From Ciona savignyi (taxonomy: Eukaryota > Chordata > Ascidiacea > Phlebobranchia > Cionidae): a DNA stretch of 64,000 nt. Location: assembly GCA_000149265.1 (NCBI GenBank), contig CH002993.1, positions 34,156 through 98,155 on the forward strand. The letters run 5' to 3'. The translations under genes were made by a program, and so were the position numbers. The notes beneath the pieces are model-generated. The model was not told where the DNA came from. It searched no databases and saw only the letters and a list, made by a program, of their open reading frames with translations. Shown one piece after another: positions 11,873 through 24,800 of the stretch (within the stretch, counting starts at the first letter, position 1; each line of letters begins with the position of its first letter).

Positions 11873-12175
11873 ATGACTGTGAGGATTGCTGTGTACATAA
11901 TCTTTGTATACCTTAAGGTTATAGCGTATGGAAAGAATCAGGCACAACCAAACATTGTTAAGGTGTACAAAGGATTTTTCAATAAAAATGGAACTTTTGG
12001 TTATAGTGCACAAAACCAGTACTGGCACTACAAAAATATAACATTCCCGGACCAGCGACTTATTAATATCAACCTATTAAAGCGTGATTACCAAACTTTA
12101 CCTCCGTTTACAGGAAAACTATTTAGAGATTTAAATAAAATTGCTGGATTACAGTTCAGGATAAAAATAAATTAA
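11873..12175 (+). CDS. Possible small secreted protein, uncharacterised
   Basis: An uninterrupted 100-codon frame starting MTVRIAVYIIFVYLKVIAYG, which looks like a signal peptide. The mature part contains GTFGYSAQNQYWHYKNITFP and has a mixed, non-repetitive composition. The segment around QNQYWHYKNITFPDQRL faintly recalls the start of a CUB domain, but the fold would be incomplete and has no cysteines. It could be a lone gene, the first exon of a gene, or chance. No downstream exon and no clear poly(A) signal were found. Confidence 0.3.
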   Translation: MTVRIAVYIIFVYLKVIAYGKNQAQPNIVKVYKGFFNKNGTFGYSAQNQYWHYKNITFPDQRLININLLKRDYQTLPPFTGKLFRDLNKIAGLQFRIKIN

Positions 12176-12593
12176 AATCTAAAATATCACATCGATGAGC
12201 ATATACTGTATACACAAAATTAATAAGAAAAAAAGCGCAAAACATGGCAAAATCGAAGAAGTCAACAGTCACTTTATAAAAATTGAAATACTCATTTGAG
12301 GTTTTAATAAGTTTAGTGCAACTTTTACAGAATTATTATTATTTATCCAAGGGCGTTTTTCTACTAAGTAACTCGCATGCGTACATTTTGTATAAAAAAA
12401 TATCTGCCAACTCAGGAGAGTGTGTGAGATGGCGAGGGGAAGGGTGACTCAGTCTTATACAGTTTATCATATGGGTTGGAAAAGCTGCGGGGAATCGATA
12501 TAAGATGAGTTTAGCGAACATCAGCATTTTTTCCGGAGCTATTTTAGTGTTTGATTGCTGCTTAGTAGTAGTTCTCGATAGGTTACACGGTCC

Positions 12594-12814
12594 CAGCCGA
12601 GAAAAATTAGGAAAAAAAAGAGAAGTGGGAAAAAAGAAAAACTAAACACTAAAAATGAAGGTTATTGCGTTAGGGCTAGTTTAAGGGCTCGGTTAGAAGT
12701 CCTAAAGTTAAGAGTGGTGTCTTGGGCAGAATTAAAATTAATTTCCGTTTTTATTTTCCTGTTTGCAGTTTCTCTTCCTCCCGCTTTCCCTTATTTTGGT
12801 GTTGCCCAACTAGG
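12594..12814. mobile_element. Foldback MITE (copy 2), overlaps the GPCR stop codon
   Basis: Diverged copy of the element at 7231. The right arm reads CCCTTATTTTGGTGTTGCCC, matching the other copies' TTTTAGTATTGCCCC end. The end overlaps the stop codon of the adhesion GPCR gene (12812-12810), so this MITE appears to supply the gene's 3' untranslated region. Confidence 0.65.
12750..12755 (-). terminator. Poly(A) signal for adhesion GPCR gene, inside MITE
   Basis: AATAAA on the minus strand, about 55 bases past the stop codon at 12810. It lies inside the foldback MITE. Confidence 0.45.
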
Positions 12815-15800
12815 CGTTGTTGATAGTCGAAAGTGTGGAGATGGCAGTGCTTCGTCGTCGCCACGACCGCAGTAACCCACGGTTGAACGCTGATTTGAGG
12901 CTGCTGGTGCTGCTGGTGCGGCCTCTGCCCACGTGACCATTCTTCATCCTATAGAGCTGGTATTTTCGTTTCAAGGCTCGGCAGACCTGAAGAAATGATT
13001 TTTTCTGTATTTGTAATTGGTTTCTCATAAATACCCGACCGAACATGTTATTTACTAATACATTTATCCAAGATAAATTAATAAACCAACATTCAGGTAC
13101 AAAAAAATATAAACGATCCGCTGACTACTTAAATTTTTGGTTTAGTTTTTTGAATATTCATTACATCAAAGAAGAAGAGCACAGTCATTTTTTAAAAGAA
13201 GGCTAAACGAAATAAAAACCGTAAATAAAGTGTGCACGACCCAGTACTGGGGGAAGAAAAAGTTGGCAAAAATATTATGTTTCTTTGAGCAGGGTACTCC
13301 TCGAACTTCGCCTGAATGCAGTGAATTATTGAGTTATGATATCCAAACGGTTGGTACGATTCTGACGTTTGCTAGTGTGATAACTCTACTTGAATTTTCC
13401 AACCTGGCAATAAACCTAAATATGTTATCCAACTCTCTCTTTCCATTCAAATATCCATTTCCAAAATTATGAACAAAAATTTTAGGATTTTTTGAACTAA
13501 ATCCTGAACAAATCTTTAAATCCTCTATAATAATACACTTTCAAACCTCTTCGTTGAACACACAGTACACAAGGAAGATTGCCACGCCCTGCACAGAGTT
13601 CAGAAGCACAAAGGTGAGCGTGAGCGCAAAGCTCTTGTACCCAAGCATCCCACACACCCATGGTATCCCGAGAACTGGTAGGAGAACTGCAGCACCTGTA
13701 CGAATGAGAAGCGTCGAGTACTGTTTGATTATTGACCAAACACAAAGGCGTGAGGGTTGTTAAAATAGCTTGGTTGCACCATTGAGCTTGGTGGATTAGT
13801 GTGTCGCCTTTCAGCCAAAGGGTTAAAAGTTTGAAACTGATCGTTGTCGGCTGTGTGTTTAGGTAATGGACTTAAAAACCCAGTTGATTGATAGGTTTTA
13901 CTAAATTGAAAGAACTTTAATTATACACAAGACCCTGCAATAGCTCTGGTAATGTAGCGGTGGGCGCAAGATAATCTGTCGACTTTCCATAGGCCTATGT
14001 GTTAAACCGCATTGTGTTTTCCGATTCACATGGATAAACATAAATATCCTATGCTATTTTAGTAAATTGGTAAAAAAGAAATCCTTTTTGGACTAGTAGC
14101 TTGGCCAGTTAGAACAGAGAGCATCAGTCGTCAACTGAAAGTTGTTGGATAGAAACTGGTTGCTGACTAAAGATAGTATAACCAATTAAGACACCCATGC
14201 GCGGCAGGATGTGACGAGTGGTACCCCTTAGTCATTGTCTTAAAACAAGTGTTTTGCTGAGTAACAATAGTGGTGATAATCCTTATTAAATACAAGACAC
14301 TACAATATCCCAGGTAACCATACAGTGTGCACATAGTAATCTGATAATTTCCCGTGGGATAACTCTCGTGAATTTTCCCATTTCCAGAGCTTAAACTTAA
14401 TACCAATTGGATAGTAGCAAGATTGTTTTAGTACCATTGAGATTTGATCCAATAACCCTTTGACTGACCAGTGTGGTCATAACTCTCTATATTACTCTTA
14501 ATTACCGCCACTTTCCAATGAAAACAACAATAGCATTAATATACATTGAAATACTAGTTATAACAGCATACACAAGTTAAAACAACATCATAGTACATGA
14601 AAGTTGAGAAATACCTTTGATTGCAGTCTTGATGTCGGAAAGATAGTTGGTTTCATTGATGCTGGTGACGGTGGCAGCACGGGGGCGGCCGACAGATATG
14701 CTCTGAGAATATGTTTGGGACGGAGACCTGGATGAGCTGAAACATGGATGAAGATTAGAAGATTTGTCTTGCTGATTAGCTCAAAAATATAGTACGTCGG
14801 ACTGCATGGTTGTCCGAACGAAACCACCTACTATCTATCTGCTGTGTTATTAGGCAAGTTATTTTGGCCAAATAGCTTGGTGGGGGGTTAGTGCGTCACC
14901 TTTTTAACCGAAAGATTGAAAGTCCGAAACTGGTTAATAGCTAATGGTTTGGAAAAGCAATTTAGCAGACATCTCCCGAACCCAACCCAACTGATTAATT
15001 GGTTCTATTCAGGACCATTTCAATAGCTTCAGTTACCTGATGGTGGTCACAATTAAATCTGACGATTGCTTGTTAATTACTTCCCTTGCATTTTGCAATA
15101 TCACATTCACATACTTGACAACCCATGTGCGCCTGTGACCTTGAAACACTAACAAATAAAGTAAAGTGTCACTTACTATGATGTATAGTCATTCCCGTGC
15201 AGTTCTTGGGTTGATACTTCCTCACTGTTGCTTCGTACATACCTTGGGTTGCTTGATTTGAATTCGGACACTTTTTTGGAAGGGACCTAATATAGGGGAT
15301 GGGATATTAATTTTGAATTGTATGGGAATAGGGTAGGTTATTAATAATACATATTTTTATTGATTTAAGTTCGGACACTTTTTTAATACTTCTGATTTGG
15401 AAACAAAGACATCATTTGTGTATAGCATTTCAAATTTAGTCTGGTGGTTTAGTTGCAGGTTCAAAACTGATCGCTTATTAGTCGGTTGTGTCCTTCGGCA
15501 AGGTACTTAACGGACATTGCTTGAACCCAGCAGATTAGTGGGTTCTACCAAATTGAAGGAACGTGTCTATCATACACAACACACTGCAATAGCTCCGGTA
15601 ACCCAGTGGGCGCAAGGTGATCTGACGATTGCTTGTGTGTTAACCCCCTTGGTTTTCTTCATTCACTGGGGATAAAACCATGAATATCCTATATTCCTAT
15701 GCAAATTAAACTTTGTGTGAAAATTTTCCTACCTGACTTGACGGTCTCTGTTGCATATGATATCCTTGTTTAACTTTGGTGGATCCAATAGAACCAGAGG

Positions 15801-18800
15801 TGTTGTACTGTTTTATTGATTTGGAGCGTTCTGATAATTTGACAAGCACCTGAAATTAAGGTTTTTTATTATGTCTAAAAATTTTTGCCATTTAATTAGA
15901 CATTTGACATAGAGAAATGCTGGTTTTGGTAAGCATGGAGTAACAAAGAATTGCCTATTTCATCCACAGGGATAGAAATATGTATTTTTTAAATTTCGGA
16001 CAACCCATTAGTGTTTGGCTCAGTGAAGCTATTGCAGTGCGTGTTTAGCCGAATAAACCAATTGGTTTAATCAATTTCCTAGATAATGGATGTGCTTTAT
16101 ATGCAATATGCAAAGGATTTATCCACAGTTCCATCCTGATAACTTCCACCAGCAGTCTAGTTGCCAAAGGTATTGAAGTATGTTGTATATTACCAAGAGG
16201 TTGCTACTGTTTTACTTCAATCTATTAATCCACTGAAAGTCAATGATACGCGCCAAGTGCCTTACACAAAAGTACAAATGACCAGCTATCGAAATGCCGC
16301 GATCCTACAAATGTTTAGTTAAAAGGTGGTACAGCTACCAAAATATAATAAATTTTTTGGACAGCTACCAAAAAATAATGAACTAACCGACCAGACAATA
16401 ATACAGCCCTACAGGTATGTATTAATATTCAACAATAATAAGGTATCAAAGAGATATAAACTTGACAGAAAACGAAGTCCAACCTGCACCACTTTGCATA
16501 GGATGACAATGTTAAAGAGGATGACAGCAAGTGCAGGCCCGATGAAGCTCCAAGTCATCCCAGATGCCACATTCAACCAACAAGTGGCGTACTTTGCATC
16601 TGCGAGATTTTGACAGTGGGTTTAAAAAAATTAAGATTGTACACGGGACAGGTACATATACCGACTTAGATAATAGAAAAAACGGTCTTAGCAACAAGCC
16701 CATCATGAATTTGAAACTGAGCCCAGTAAAAAAAATAATTAAGATTAAGATTTTGAGTTATACAGCCACCAACCAATCCTACAGTTAAGGTTACTGATTT
16801 GTATATGGAATTTCATTTAAAAGTGGACCTAGTTATAAAATCAACATAATATAAACCCTGCTCCTATAAAAAAATTAAATGACTGACAGATATTTTAAAT
16901 GACCCTAGTGGTAAATCCATGGCAAAATGATCACAGGTTGTACAACGATCAACAAACACACAGTTGATAGTAAAACGGACAGACCAAGAAAACAGGGCAC
17001 TGTCAAAAAATGGAAAAACATTATTCTGGTCCATTTATATACACACTGGTTACAAAAAAAACAGACCAAATAACATTAATGGGTTTTTAATATTTGATTG
17101 TAATAAAACAGTTACAGTTTAATTTTTATTTACACACCTCGTTTTGGGTCGCTGGGCAAAGGTGGGTAAAGGATTTGCCCCTCTTTGCAGGGTGGGGTAA
17201 TAGGGGGTTTCCCTTGTACATAAACATCATTCGGGATACCGTACCCAGCGGAGATAGCAACAATTACACAGGGAATTCCCCATCCAATAGCATACATCCA
17301 CCAACGGTTTTCAAACTTGGAATGAACAAAAACCTGGACAAAGGGGGAGAGTTTACTAAGGGCAGGCATTGAATATTCATGTTTATTTCTTAGGGTGGAA
17401 AAACAAATGAGGGTAATTCAAGGACATTAAACAAAATGTATCTGATCCAATTTTGAGACACAAAAGCTATGGCATTGTGTTCTGTGTGTTGTTGCTAGGT
17501 TTAAGCAAAGCACGAAGACCACCCAGCTACTGGCTAGTTTTATTCCTACAAACATTAAGTTTAACAGTTTTAACAAGTCATAGTAGGTCCGCTGGGTTGG
17601 CCATTTTCGTTTTGTATAAATACAGGCTCAGTGTAAATTTCCCTATATCACGCGAGTGCGAGTATTTATAACTTGCTGGGAAAATGAATTGTACTCAATA
17701 GACGGAAATGTATTTCAATAGAGTGGTATGACATCATATCCATTTCCTTTATATGGGTATAGGGAATTAAATGGACATATATGGTGTGAAGTCTGTATTC
17801 CTAACGATACAATTTAATTTTGAATATCAAACTTTATAGCACACTACACAGGCAGTCCTAAAAATGTAAAAAAATCATGTTTTTGTGATTGTTTATATAT
17901 TGGAGCTTTGGTTTGTTTAAATTCCAATTTCGTTTTTGCATTATATAAACTTTTATAATGACCTTTTTATTTGTCTGCTATTAAAAACAGTGTTGGATTA
18001 ATTATCGTTTAGCTTATAAAGTAATTCATTAACCAAAAACTGAAGTATGGGGGGTTGATTGTGGATAGGCTACTGATTTAAGTTGTTGGAAGACAGTACT
18101 TTCTGTTGAGGCTCTTGTACCATAATATTCCAACATCAACTTAGTATACCTTAATTTGTGACTTGTGAGTGAGGAAATAAGTCCTGTCATAACACAAGGA
18201 CAGTCTATTGAATCAACTGGCCAAACTTATTGTGGTTAATTAATTCCCTTGCAGTATACACAAAAATGAAACCAACATGCTCAGTTTAACTATGATTAAC
18301 TGCCCATGGCAAACAAAGTTTATGCATATAATGCCATCACTGCAATAAATTGATGTAACAGAAATGCTTACCTGCACTACATACAAATAAAGGAAGATTC
18401 CTTCAACCAGCATCCACATGAAAGCAGCCAGGAGAAAATAATGCGTCAGCATGGTGGTTACAACACAAAGGTTGTCTGATAGTACAGCATAATCTGCTCC
18501 AAGCTGTAAACAAGTGTGAAACATGTGAATTAAATTTAAACAGCTATACATTATCTAGGGTTTAACTGGTTAGCTCTACAAATAAGCCATCAATGTACCA
18601 GCCTTTAAGGTGGTGGGGTTAAATCCAAAAGCTAACTGGTTATTTGTCTTTGAGCAAGACAATTTAATTTATAAATATTATATCTGATTTAACTTTCATT
18701 TTAAACCATAAGCAGATGTGTGAAAAGGGGCATTTTGACAATTGGAACAAAGTGGTAAGCTTTTTATTTTACCAAGGGTACAAAAATGCATTGTCTTAAC

Positions 18801-21800
18801 ATTTATATTCATTGTGTTATATTTTAATTTTAGTTTAAATTATTGTGTATGTCATACTAAACATTATTGTAGCAAGAGTATATTGCAGCTAGACTTAATT
18901 TCATAGTAATGGAAACAGTTTGCAACCTTTAATATCATTAATTTTACATGGGTTATGACCAGTGACGGGAGTCAAAATTTTAAGAACAGGTTCTCTTTTG
19001 TATCGTATTTACTATTAACAGGTTCCCTAAAAGGTCTAATGTCTGTAAAAAAGGCAAGAATCGGATCGGTGATTATCTCAACGTTGCAAGAATGGGTTCG
19101 ACCAAACCCATGCGAACCTCTTAAATACCATCATCGGTTTTGACCTGAAATCATAAACCCTGACCCTACTAAATAAATATCACTTCCACTTACCTGAATC
19201 AAATGAACAAACAGCAGAGCAACAGCCAAGTTGGTGTGCGCTCTGAGACGGTCATTTCGAACAAGGGATCTCACCAAGCAGAAGGTGATAAAGGATGCAA
19301 GCAGACAAAGTGCTGAAAAGGCTGAACCAGCATATTCAATCATGTTTAACCACTGTGGAGTAGCAAAACAGATTGTCAGCTGATTATAATTGTAGATTAA
19401 CAGGAATCCTGGACCCTGTATTATTGCTGATTAAGGTAAGGCTTAATAAACTTTTTGTATATTAAGATCCACAGTTTAAAAAAGCTTTATCTTAATTTCC
19501 AAATATATTTTGTCATAATTAAGAGGTATCCTGTGACAAATAAGTTCTATACCCCTTAAAAAAGTAATACTAATACATGCTATTTTATATCTTAATACTG
19601 CAAGTTATTAAACCAAATAAAAATTTCCTTTTTTTGTTTTTACAGTTTGCCTAACAATAATTAATAGGCAATGCAGGACTAGATGCAAGATATATCATTA
19701 CAGTATAACCCGAGTTTCTGGTTTTTAGTTTCAAATTACTGCTTTTACATACTGGTAGCACAATTTATACTTGTTTGGTTTAATAGGACCAAGACCGGTA
19801 TTGGTACATTTTTGTAAATAGCATTGGCAATCAAAAGCAGTTATTTGCTAGTCATTTGCATCCTTGAGTAATACACCTATCAGATACAACTTAGACTACC
19901 AAGTCAAATTTAATAGGATAAACAACGAATAAGTTAAGGTCTCTATCACATAAGCCTACAAGTAATACCACATTAAAGGCTCACAGCAATCTGATTTTGA
20001 GCACATATTCATCTAGCCAAATTACTAAATAACTACAGTACTAATGTTTTTTTCATCCTAAGCCTATGGGATGAGATGCAATTAATCCTATATAAGATGC
20101 AATCAAAATAGATACAATTAAAATTACTATAGGATGTCATCAAAATTAACAAAAATGCAATCAAAATTACTACTTATGTCTTTTTTACCCTGAGCCTATG
20201 TGATAAGATGCAATCATTCCACTCACCATTGCCTCTTCCACAGTCATTGTAAAGACGGGATTGAATGGAGACATAAAAGCGGCGAAGTTAGTTGTGTGGT
20301 TGCAGTGGCAAGTGACGCCGTCAACATCAGCATTTGTCGCATAGCAACCATTCGAACGCCAATCCTTGCTTGTGATATCATAATATTCACACGATAAACA
20401 GCGGTGTTTGACGGAATCGGTTGAATTTGGAGATGCGATGCTCGCGTCAAATTTCATTCTAAGAGAACTTGTAATTAAGTTTTTAAAGAATATATTACAC
20501 CTAGAGAATACAGCTATTCAGTAGATTGTTCAAACACAGTGTTTGAATCCATTCCATAGGAACACATATACATTACCACATACACCATTATAAAGTTTAA
20601 CTTAAAATAAATTAATATGCAAAATTACAGGGTGTTGATAGCTTTTATCTACTGGCTTGGGAAATTTTAGTCTACATATTATGAGCCATGGAACCGTTTT
20701 AAAACTTCAGTGATCATAGATACACCTGTATTGGCAGTCAGCTTAACAACTGACACTTAAGATATGGTAAAAGACAACTCGATATTTTTAAAAGAAATCC
20801 CACTTGTATGTTACTGGGACTGATTTCTTCTCTTTATTCGTCCTTGTGCTCAAAGAAATGACACCTCCTTTGCCAACAAACCAGCGCTTTCCATTCGCAG
20901 ACCCTTCTGCAGTCGATCCTTGGACTTGATTCTGGATTTCTTGCCAGGACTTGTAATATAGTGCATAAGCTGCACAAAAGTGATCAGTTTGGTTTTGAAA
21001 ACTACTGATTGAAATGAATACGTCCTTGTATTGTTGTAACTGCCGACAGGGCCACAAATCAGAGTTAAATATTTTATAATCCAATTTTATAAAATAAACA
21101 GCAAAACTAGCTTTAATCCATACAAATTTGGAGCAGTAATATTTATACATATACATAGCAGTAAAAAGAAAGAAAATATTTAACAGAGTATTGCCTTTGC
21201 CACATTACCAGAATGGATTAGGAAAGATACTCAATCACCAAAAACAGCCGTCTTCCATGAACTATTTTTATTACATTCCAAACAGATCGCTGGCTTCTCG
21301 GTTGTTTCCTTGGGCAAAGCACTTAACAGACATTGCCTGAACCCAGCGGATTAATGGGTTCTACTAAATTAAAGGAAGGAGTTAATAATACACGACACAC
21401 TGCAATAGCTTCGGTAACCCAACGGTGGGCGTCAGGTGTTCTGACGATTGCCCGTGAGTTAACCCCTTTGGATTTTTTAATTCACCGGGATAAACATGAA
21501 TATACTATCCTCCTATCTTATGTAGAATTTAAAATAAAATAAATTAATAATTCACCATTTATTGCTCCACTGCTTCGTATATCACTTATGTTTTCTGTCC
21601 AAATATGAGCTCCGGGAAATCCAAATTCGACTTTACCTAATGAGATGAAAATGTGAATTATAAATAAGAACTAATCTCCGCCTACAAATATTCAGAGCCA
21701 GCCCTTTCTTTTCAGAATTTGCAAATTTAAACAAATAAACTTATTCGACCTACCCGTCATGCCGTCAACAGTGGCCATCTTCACACTCAAGGTTTCTTTT

Positions 21801-24800
21801 TCAAGCTCTGCATTTTGAGTTGCCTCCCCCAAAATTAGGTCGGACGCGCCTCCAACAAAATCTTCGTTTTTCTCCAGCAGGAACTCCAGTTCAGTTTTGC
21901 TACGTTGTTTTGGCATCTAAACTCGTTCAAATAAGATTATTAAGAGTTTTAAGTTTTATGCTTAGCAACAAAACTGCTACATCACCATGGGCATCATGTA
22001 AAGGGAGGACAGGTAATATGGGCCAAATATTCACAAAAGAAAGAAAACTTACAGCCCAACACTGTAAAAAGTGCTAAATGGTTGTTTACTAATGTAGAAA
22101 AATTCTAGGTACCAACAAAATTCCTTATTGTGTTAGTGTAGCTCTATTGATACTGTATCAAACTGTTGAAAGGTCATAAGATCGATACAAGCTACCGGTA
22201 TTTATACATGAAGCCCTTTCCCCAACAAGCTTAACAGTTTCTTAACCTAGTGCATTTATAATTCCGAAAAAAAAAAATTTATGTCTTTCTGAAGAAAACT
22301 AAAGCAAAATACAACGCACTGCAATAGCTGGGGTTTATACCGAAAGTGTCTTTTCATGCCATCTGTGTCTTCTCACCTTGACGAGCATAATTATGATATA
22401 ATGCTATACAATACCATAAAAGTGCTTAAACCTACATTTTTCCACACATCAACACTGGAATTTCCAATTGCATTATCCACGATTCCCATGTAATAGTCCA
22501 ACATGTCCTTTCCGGAGAAACCGCTGCGGTCTTTTATAGAGAACTGGTTGCTAATCTCCCCAAGTTTGCTTTGGATATCCAACAGCACAAACATTTCGGC
22601 GGAACTGGATGGAAGTTTCACTGCTGATGCATTTTGCAGCATGTGCGTGACTTTTAACACAACTCCGTATCTGCATGTACATTGTAGGTTTAGATTTCAC
22701 TGTTTAAAGTAGTCTATGGATGGATGTGTCATTTGTATTCTAGGGGCTGGGGAAATCATGTTAAAGGATTTATCTATAGTTACCAACGGATAATTCTTAC
22801 CCATGGTTTAGTTTCTGAAGATATTGTGGTGTGTTGTATATTATTAAGATGTTACTGCTGTTTTAGTTCCCCTTTAATAAACTTAGTTAAGATGAGATAC
22901 ATGAAGCCTTTAAGAAGAGCTTAACTGACTAAATAACCAGTTTTAACCAATAACTACTATAGGCTAACTATTTACTTAAACATGACATACTAACCAACCA
23001 AGCTACTTAATAAGGATGCAAAATAGAGCATTGTAGTCACGCATAAGAGAGGTTTCTATGCTGTGTAGTGTTGCTAGACATTAGACAATGTACTGCATTA
23101 ATCCAAGGGAAACTGCACAAATCGGCTACAATCAACACAATGGCCAAGGTATTATACTGCTATGTAGGCAGTTTGCATAAAAAATGACATCAAAGTAAGG
23201 CATGATTATGTCAGTATGTCTTTTGTGGAGTTCCGCAAATAGAGATGAACATTGACATGCTATTCTATGTCTCACTTCAACTTACCCAGCATTGCAGACA
23301 ATGTCTTTGTAAGTCGCTACAGCCTGATATATCATCTGGGCATAGAAGTTTACGGAGATACTTCCGATTGTTGGGGTTTAGAGACAGTATACAGCAGGTC
23401 AACTTTTGCATCAGTAAATGAGGAGTTGCTCATTGGTGTCTGGTTACTGCGAGCATCATCAGCTGCCTGATAAAATAACACATGGATGGATTTACTATGT
23501 ACCGGAATGGCCTAAAAACTATGGTATATGTATATATATATGAACGAGTCGGTGACATTATGCACTTGGCCAAATTGAAAGAACATCTTAATCAAAAACA
23601 AGCTGCAATAGCACCGGTACGCAAACTGTGAGGGCAAACGGTTAACCGTATTTCCCATTCACGTGGATAAAACATGAATATCCTATCCCTTGTAACCTGA
23701 TTGACTATATGATAAACAGCATTTTGACGAATGCTCGAATAACAACACAATCGCCGTCAACCCTTCAATGACAAAACAATCTACAAATAAACATCTATAA
23801 TATAGGAATAAAACGTTTCCGTTAAAAATTACCTCTCCGACTTCAACTATTGCTCTGATCGCGTTTTCCAAGTCGCAATGATCTTTATCAGCCTTTACAA
23901 TACCCTGCCACATAAGAGGAAGGATCTTGTAACAGTCCCATGAGGTTTCCACCGATTTCGTGATCTGACTGTAGAATGAGTTGGTCGTCGAATACCCGAT
24001 TTCACAATCTATCGCTGGTCTGGGTGTTTGGGGAGTGTGGTTATTATTGCCGACATTTGCGTTTAAGCACGTCTAGCCATAACTGTTACGACGCATTTCC
24101 GATTTCGTATTGCCTTGAGAACAAGACATGTCATGTGACAACGATAAAGGTCAAATGTAGGCTATTGCTTAAACTTAGTGGAATTCAATTTGTAGTTCTA
24201 CTCAGTAATCGTCAACCTAACGCGCACCCTCTGAGCGAAGTATTCTGACGATTGCCCGTGTGTTAACCCTCTTGGTTTTCACATTCACGGTAATAAACAT
24301 GAATATCCTACCAACTTAGTCGGATTAAACATGAGGTAGTAACTAACGCGAGTTTAAACCAAATTTTAACATTATACAACAAAATTTACCTTGATTCGTT
24401 TAGTTTTTGGATAAACTCAAATTTTCCAGGACGAATGGAAATCGTTTTCTTCTCCGCTATTAGCTCGAGCGCTTCAGTTACGTCATTTTCTTGATTTTGA
24501 GTAAGAATTACTCCTAAAATGTAGGATGGTTTATCTCCCGGTACCGGACCGTAGCATAATTGTCTTCATCTCCGTTAAAGAGCCTAATTCTTAGGGCATA
24601 TAGGCATTTATTGCCCTACACCAAGCGTCATTTCGATTATGCCTAAAATGAACTATTTTACAGCTAGAGTTCGGCTGCAAAGTATCAAAATGAAAGGCTG
24701 ATGCTGCTAAATATTCGACGAATGCGCCCCCGAAACAAAGCGTATGTTTATTGATACCTAACTTGTAAAATATGAGGCTACTTGTGAAAAGTAAAGAACT

